From UBA932 sp031548545 (lineage in GTDB: Bacteria > Bacteroidota > Bacteroidia > Bacteroidales > UBA932): DNA of 64,000 bases. The stretch spans positions 1 through 64,000 of the forward strand of contig JAVBQY010000004.1 of NCBI GenBank assembly GCA_031548545.1, in the 5' to 3' direction. Under the pieces are notes generated by a model that worked only from the letters and a program-made list of their open reading frames with translations, made no database searches and had not been told where the DNA came from. Below are positions 60,689-64,000 of this stretch, one piece after another (position 1 is the first letter of the stretch; each line of letters opens with the position of its first letter). The position numbers and the translations under genes were made by a program.

Positions 60689-61027
60689 ATGGAAGTTTCA
60701 AAAGTAGACCTGTTTATCGGAACAATGGGCAATAAGTTTCCCGAAGACAAAATGATGCTGTTGCGCGAGCAGTTGTTGAATATGCCTGATGAAAGATTCA
60801 CCATGATACAAATTGCTCCGTATAAGGATCCGACGACATTATTGTTATTCTCCATATTCCTGGGGGTATACGGTGTTGATCGCTTTCTGCTTGGTGAAAC
60901 CGGATTAGGTGTTCTGAAGCTGTTGACCTGCGGTGGATTAGGTGTCTGGACGATTGTAGACTGGTTTTTGATTATAGGTAAAACAAAAGAGTGGAATTAT
61001 CAAAAATTCTGTCAGTTGGCTTACTAA
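60689..61027 (+). CDS. TM2 domain protein
   Basis: 112 residues: a soluble N-terminal half with no recognised motif, then the TM2 double-helix (FSIFLGVYGVDRFLLGETGLGVLK; GGLGVWTIVDWFLI), with the GxxGxDRF and Gly-rich turn motifs. The function is unknown; such proteins are often near DUF2752 genes, as here (41 bases downstream). Confidence 0.88.
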   Translation: MEVSKVDLFIGTMGNKFPEDKMMLLREQLLNMPDERFTMIQIAPYKDPTTLLLFSIFLGVYGVDRFLLGETGLGVLKLLTCGGLGVWTIVDWFLIIGKTKEWNYQKFCQLAY

Positions 61028-61067
61028 ACAATACTTCCGTCTTTCCATTGCCGGCAAGTACCGCCTG

Positions 61068-61427
61068 ATGCTTTGCGGAATCATTGGCGGTTATTGTTTC
61101 ATTGCCTTGTCTGATCATTGGGGCAGTCAACATAGCCTGTGCCTCTTTAAAAATTGTACGGGTATTCCTTGTCCGGGCTGTGGCATGGGGCGGGCAAGTT
61201 TGTTGCTCTTCCACGGCCGTTTTTATGATGCTATGATGATGCATCCGCTGGCTTTTCCGTTTTTACTTTTTGCCATAGTGTCGGTAGTGTGGATCGTGAG
61301 TGATCTGATCCGCCGCCGTACCGGATTTTACCGGTTGATATCACGTCCCCTGCCGGGGATCTTTGTTTTTGTTTTGCTGGCTGTGATCGCAGCAAACTGG
61401 ATATGGAGTATACTTAAAGGGCTGTAA
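61068..61427 (+). CDS. DUF2752 membrane protein
   Basis: 119 residues with the family signature CLFKNCTGIPCPGCGMGRA at about 27-45 and two C-terminal helices (about 62-80 and 95-115). The conserved Cys residues might bind metal or form a disulfide. It is one base before the M48 gene (TAAAATG), so likely co-transcribed. Confidence 0.9.
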   Translation: MLCGIIGGYCFIALSDHWGSQHSLCLFKNCTGIPCPGCGMGRASLLLFHGRFYDAMMMHPLAFPFLLFAIVSVVWIVSDLIRRRTGFYRLISRPLPGIFVFVLLAVIAANWIWSILKGL

Positions 61428-61428
61428 A

Positions 61429-62451
61429 ATGAAAGATAGAGTTTATCAGGGTCTGTATACGGACCATTCAGCGTCAAGAACTTTCCGCTGTGAAGTTGCT
61501 TTTGAGGCGGTGGGGATAAGCATCCGGGATTTGGAGTCCGGCGGCGGCGATACTTTTTGGCCCGTGGAGGAAATATGGACCGATACGGTGCATGGCAGCG
61601 GATTGTGCATACTTTACCGGGGCGAGCGTCCGCCGCAGGTATTGAAGATCTATGCGAAAAATATCCACCGTATTGTGGCCCGGCAGTACAAGGGGCGTGA
61701 CTTTGTACAGGATCACAAGGATTATTATATCAATTTTTCACGGGTAACAGGACTCTGTGCGACATTGGCTATTATAGCGGCCATTGTTTATTTTTGGGTA
61801 TTGCCTCCGGTAGCCGAATATGCTTCCGGCTATATTCCGCAGGGGACGGAAGAAAAGTTGGGTGATTATTACCTGGATTATCTGACCCGGGGAGCATGTT
61901 TAGATAGCGCGAAAACAACCTGTGTGCGGAATTTTTTCGATAGCCTGGCCTGGCATAAAAATTATGGATATAAGATAGTCGTCCTGCAGTCGGAGACTGT
62001 GAATGCCCTGGCATTGCCCGGCGGAAGGATGATTATTTACAGTGGCTTGCTGGACAGTTTGGGCAGCCGCGAAGAACTGGCGGCCCTCCTGGCCCATGAA
62101 TCCGCCCATGTGGAGTTGAAGCATTGCACCAGGAGCCTTTGCCGTGCACTGTCATACGCCGTTTTATTGGCCGGCCTGACCGGCGATGCCAATAGCGTAT
62201 TTACCGTACTGGCGCATAATGCCGACATGTTAAACAGCTTGTCTTATTCGCGCAAGATAGAGGAACACGCCGACATGCAGGGGTTGCTGATGTTGGAAGA
62301 AGCCGGAATAGCCCCCCAGGCCATGCTGGATTTGATTTCCAGGCTGGAAAGCCTGAACCGGCCCGGCTGGTTGGATCAATACGACTTCATCAGCAGCCAT
62401 CCGGCGCTGGAAAAACGGAAAGAATATATACAGGAGTATCTGCTAAAATAA
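61429..62451 (+). CDS. M48 family membrane metallopeptidase
   Basis: 340 residues: an N-terminal cytoplasmic-type domain of about 95 residues, one membrane helix (about 105-125), and an M48 peptidase domain with the zinc motif HESAH near residue 223 and the third ligand in EEHADMQGL near 280. The family handles envelope proteins (BepA/HtpX relatives). The N-terminal domain is unlike BepA, so the substrate is unknown. Confidence 0.88.
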   Translation: MKDRVYQGLYTDHSASRTFRCEVAFEAVGISIRDLESGGGDTFWPVEEIWTDTVHGSGLCILYRGERPPQVLKIYAKNIHRIVARQYKGRDFVQDHKDYYINFSRVTGLCATLAIIAAIVYFWVLPPVAEYASGYIPQGTEEKLGDYYLDYLTRGACLDSAKTTCVRNFFDSLAWHKNYGYKIVVLQSETVNALALPGGRMIIYSGLLDSLGSREELAALLAHESAHVELKHCTRSLCRALSYAVLLAGLTGDANSVFTVLAHNADMLNSLSYSRKIEEHADMQGLLMLEEAGIAPQAMLDLISRLESLNRPGWLDQYDFISSHPALEKRKEYIQEYLLK

Positions 62452-62476
62452 GCAATTCCCTCTACCGGAAAGAAGG

Positions 62477-63310
62477 CTATATTTTAGTGATGATTTCCGT
62501 GAACAGCATGCTCATGGTTTGGGCCGCTCTGTTGGCCGCTTCCATCACATCTTCATGGTTGTTCTGGAAATCATCCGATGTTTCTTTATCCAGGTCATGT
62601 GCTTCATTGGTGATGACAGACATGCCGAAGACCCGTACGCCGCAATGGCGGGCTACAATTACTTCGGGGATGGTTGACATCCCTACGGCATCGGCTCCTG
62701 TGCTTTTGAAAAAGGCATATTCAGCCGGCGTTTCATAAGTAGGGCCGGTACCGGCAATGTAAATACCCTTTTGCAGTTTGATATTTTTTTCGGCAGCAAT
62801 ACTTTCTGCCAGCTTAATCAGTTCAAGGTCATAGGGGCGGGTCATGTCCGGGAAACGCGGTCCCATTTCATCAATGTTCTTACCGATGAGCGGATTGGGC
62901 AGGAGGTTGATATGATCGCGGATGATCATCAGGTTGCCTACACGAAAAGCAGGATTCATTCCGCCGGCGGCATTGGATACAAAGAGCGCTTTTACTTTTA
63001 AATAGCATAATACACGTATGGGAAAGACCACCTGTTCCATAGTGTAGCCTTCATAATAGTGAAAACGGCCCTGCATGGCAATGACTTTCTTGCCGCCCAG
63101 GGTGCCGAAAATCAGGTTGCCCTTGTGGCCTATAGCGGTTGACTGTACAAAGTTCGGGACTTCGGTATAAGGAATGACCACCGGGTTTTCAATCTTGTCG
63201 GCTAATTGCCCCAGGCCGCTGCCCAGCACAATGGCGACATCGGGAGCGGCGCCTGTTCTGTTGAGTATAAAATCAGCGGTTTCTTTGAATTGTATTACAC
63301 GAGGATCCAT
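62477..63310 (-). CDS. punA: Purine-nucleoside phosphorylase (PunA type)
   Basis: 277 residues with the type I trimeric PNP motifs: VLGSGLG at about 28, GRFHYYEGY at about 82, FVSNAAGGM and GPTYETPAEY. It splits inosine and guanosine with phosphate. It lies 68 bases downstream of the amidohydrolase gene on the same strand, which suggests a joint purine-salvage role. Confidence 0.95.
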   Translation of the reverse strand: MDPRVIQFKETADFILNRTGAAPDVAIVLGSGLGQLADKIENPVVIPYTEVPNFVQSTAIGHKGNLIFGTLGGKKVIAMQGRFHYYEGYTMEQVVFPIRVLCYLKVKALFVSNAAGGMNPAFRVGNLMIIRDHINLLPNPLIGKNIDEMGPRFPDMTRPYDLELIKLAESIAAEKNIKLQKGIYIAGTGPTYETPAEYAFFKSTGADAVGMSTIPEVIVARHCGVRVFGMSVITNEAHDLDKETSDDFQNNHEDVMEAANRAAQTMSMLFTEIITKI

Positions 63311-63377
63311 AGGAATAAAAATTAAAAATTGAGCACCGAACGACGCGGGTTCACGAGCTGTGAGTAATTAAAATGAA

Positions 63378-64000
63378 TTAGCGTTGCATTAAATCACAGG
63401 CTATAGCGGAGGCTTTGGCCAGGATTTCTTCTTCGCCGGGTACATGCTTGTTTTGCATGAGTAAGCGGCCGTCGCAGATAACCGTATCTATACAACTGCC
63501 GTTGGCGGCATATACCAGATTGGATATAAAATTGAAATTAGGCGTAAAAGCCGGCATCTTGAGATCTACCAGGCAAAGGTCGGCCAGGTAGCCTTCCGCT
63601 ATCTTTCCGGCATGAATACCGACGGTTTTAGCACCGCCCAGGGTGGCGCACTCAAACGCTTCGGGGGCGGGCATGGCGGTAGGATCGAAGCGCCATGCTT
63701 TCTGCAGGAGTGAGGCGACCTTTGTGGCCTCCACCATATCAAGGTTGTTCGAGGAGGCGCAGCCGTCTGTTCCCAACGCTACCGTTACACCGGCGGCTTT
63801 CAGTTCTTCATATTTAAACTGGAAGCCGGAGGCCAATTTCAGGTTGGAGTTGGGATTATGTACCACCTTTACATCATGGTCGGCCAGCATGCTGATCTCT
63901 TCTTCATCCAGCCATATACAGTGGGCTATCATCAGGTTGGGGAAAAGCATGCCTATCTTGTTGAGGTAACGCACGGGAGAGCAGCCGAACTGTTTTACGG
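63378..64000 (-). CDS. Amidohydrolase, MTA/SAH deaminase-like (3' part)
   Basis: About 206 C-terminal residues; the frame is open to the window edge, so the true start is outside. Motifs of the TRZ/ATZ and MtaD group are seen: AHCIWLDEEE (zinc His), VVHNPNSNLKLASG and ALGTDGCASSNN (catalytic Asp), then a C-terminal DGRLLM strand. Proteins of this type deaminate S-adenosylhomocysteine or methylthioadenosine. The neighbouring punA is consistent with purine salvage. The N-terminal metal HxH motif cannot be checked. Confidence 0.8.
   Translation of the reverse strand, partial: VKQFGCSPVRYLNKIGMLFPNLMIAHCIWLDEEEISMLADHDVKVVHNPNSNLKLASGFQFKYEELKAAGVTVALGTDGCASSNNLDMVEATKVASLLQKAWRFDPTAMPAPEAFECATLGGAKTVGIHAGKIAEGYLADLCLVDLKMPAFTPNFNFISNLVYAANGSCIDTVICDGRLLMQNKHVPGEEEILAKASAIACDLMQR

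Overview
The window is a stretch of a Bacteroidota chromosome (roughly half G+C). Diagnostic signs are gliding-type lipoproteins GldD and GldE, DUF4270, GSCFA and DUF3098 proteins, ExbB with paired ExbD, an IspG of the plant/Bacteroidota type, and many Bacteroidota -7 promoter boxes (TAnnTTTG), several with TTTG or CTTG 19-21 bases upstream. I cannot resolve it below phylum with confidence. Almost everything is housekeeping and densely packed, with many 1-14 base overlaps between same-strand neighbours.

Layout. 1-629: 5' end of a G+C-rich secreted protein that runs off the left edge. 630-1552: the only long gene-free stretch, holding a REP-like palindromic element. 1553-4425: short-chain threonine dehydrogenase, divergent from queG and a GSCFA protein. 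4401-5609: a tandemly duplicated toxin-antitoxin-like pair. 5627-12395: a lamin-tail surface protein, ruvC, a secreted cysteine-peptidase-like protein, purN, a one-domain starch-synthase-like protein and DUF4270. 12383-18337: tRNA-Lys, ABC-F, TPR protein, U32 protein, DNA polymerase III delta'. 18417-21886: ftsX, DUF3098, uppP, cysS. 21892-27392 (minus): Schlafen/AlbA_2 ATP-binding protein, ychF, lgt, histidine kinase, rRNA-type methyltransferase. 27503-36974 (plus): pgk, sppA, cell-envelope lipoproteins, ispG. 36976-53536 (mostly one long minus-strand tract): alkaline phosphatase, exb cluster, asparaginase, tatD, dprA, queA, truB, arginine deiminase, porin, phosphopantetheinyl transferase, gldD/gldE, gtrA, radC, an Omp85-like protein. 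53594-64000: tRNA-Ser, two convergent ABC-F genes, ispH, a fragment of a second AlbA_2 protein, two metallophosphoesterases, TM2, DUF2752, M48 peptidase, punA and the 3' part of an amidohydrolase.

Functional threads are translation and tRNA modification (queG, queA, truB, cysS, three ABC-F proteins, two tRNAs, U32), isoprenoid and envelope synthesis (ispG, ispH, uppP, lgt, ftsX), TonB-type energisation (exbBDD) with outer-membrane proteins, the gliding/type IX module gldE-hypothetical-gldD, and purine salvage (punA with an S-adenosylhomocysteine/methylthioadenosine-deaminase-like amidohydrolase).

The accessory spots worth attention are: the tandem toxin-antitoxin duplication, whose promoter carries the 3' end of the GSCFA gene; a 26-base duplication of the overlapping ispH/phosphoesterase 3' ends that flanks an AlbA_2 gene fragment; several promoters so close to the start codon that the mRNAs should be leaderless; ABC-F genes directly downstream of both tRNA genes; and a GldE that lacks its C-terminal CorC domain.
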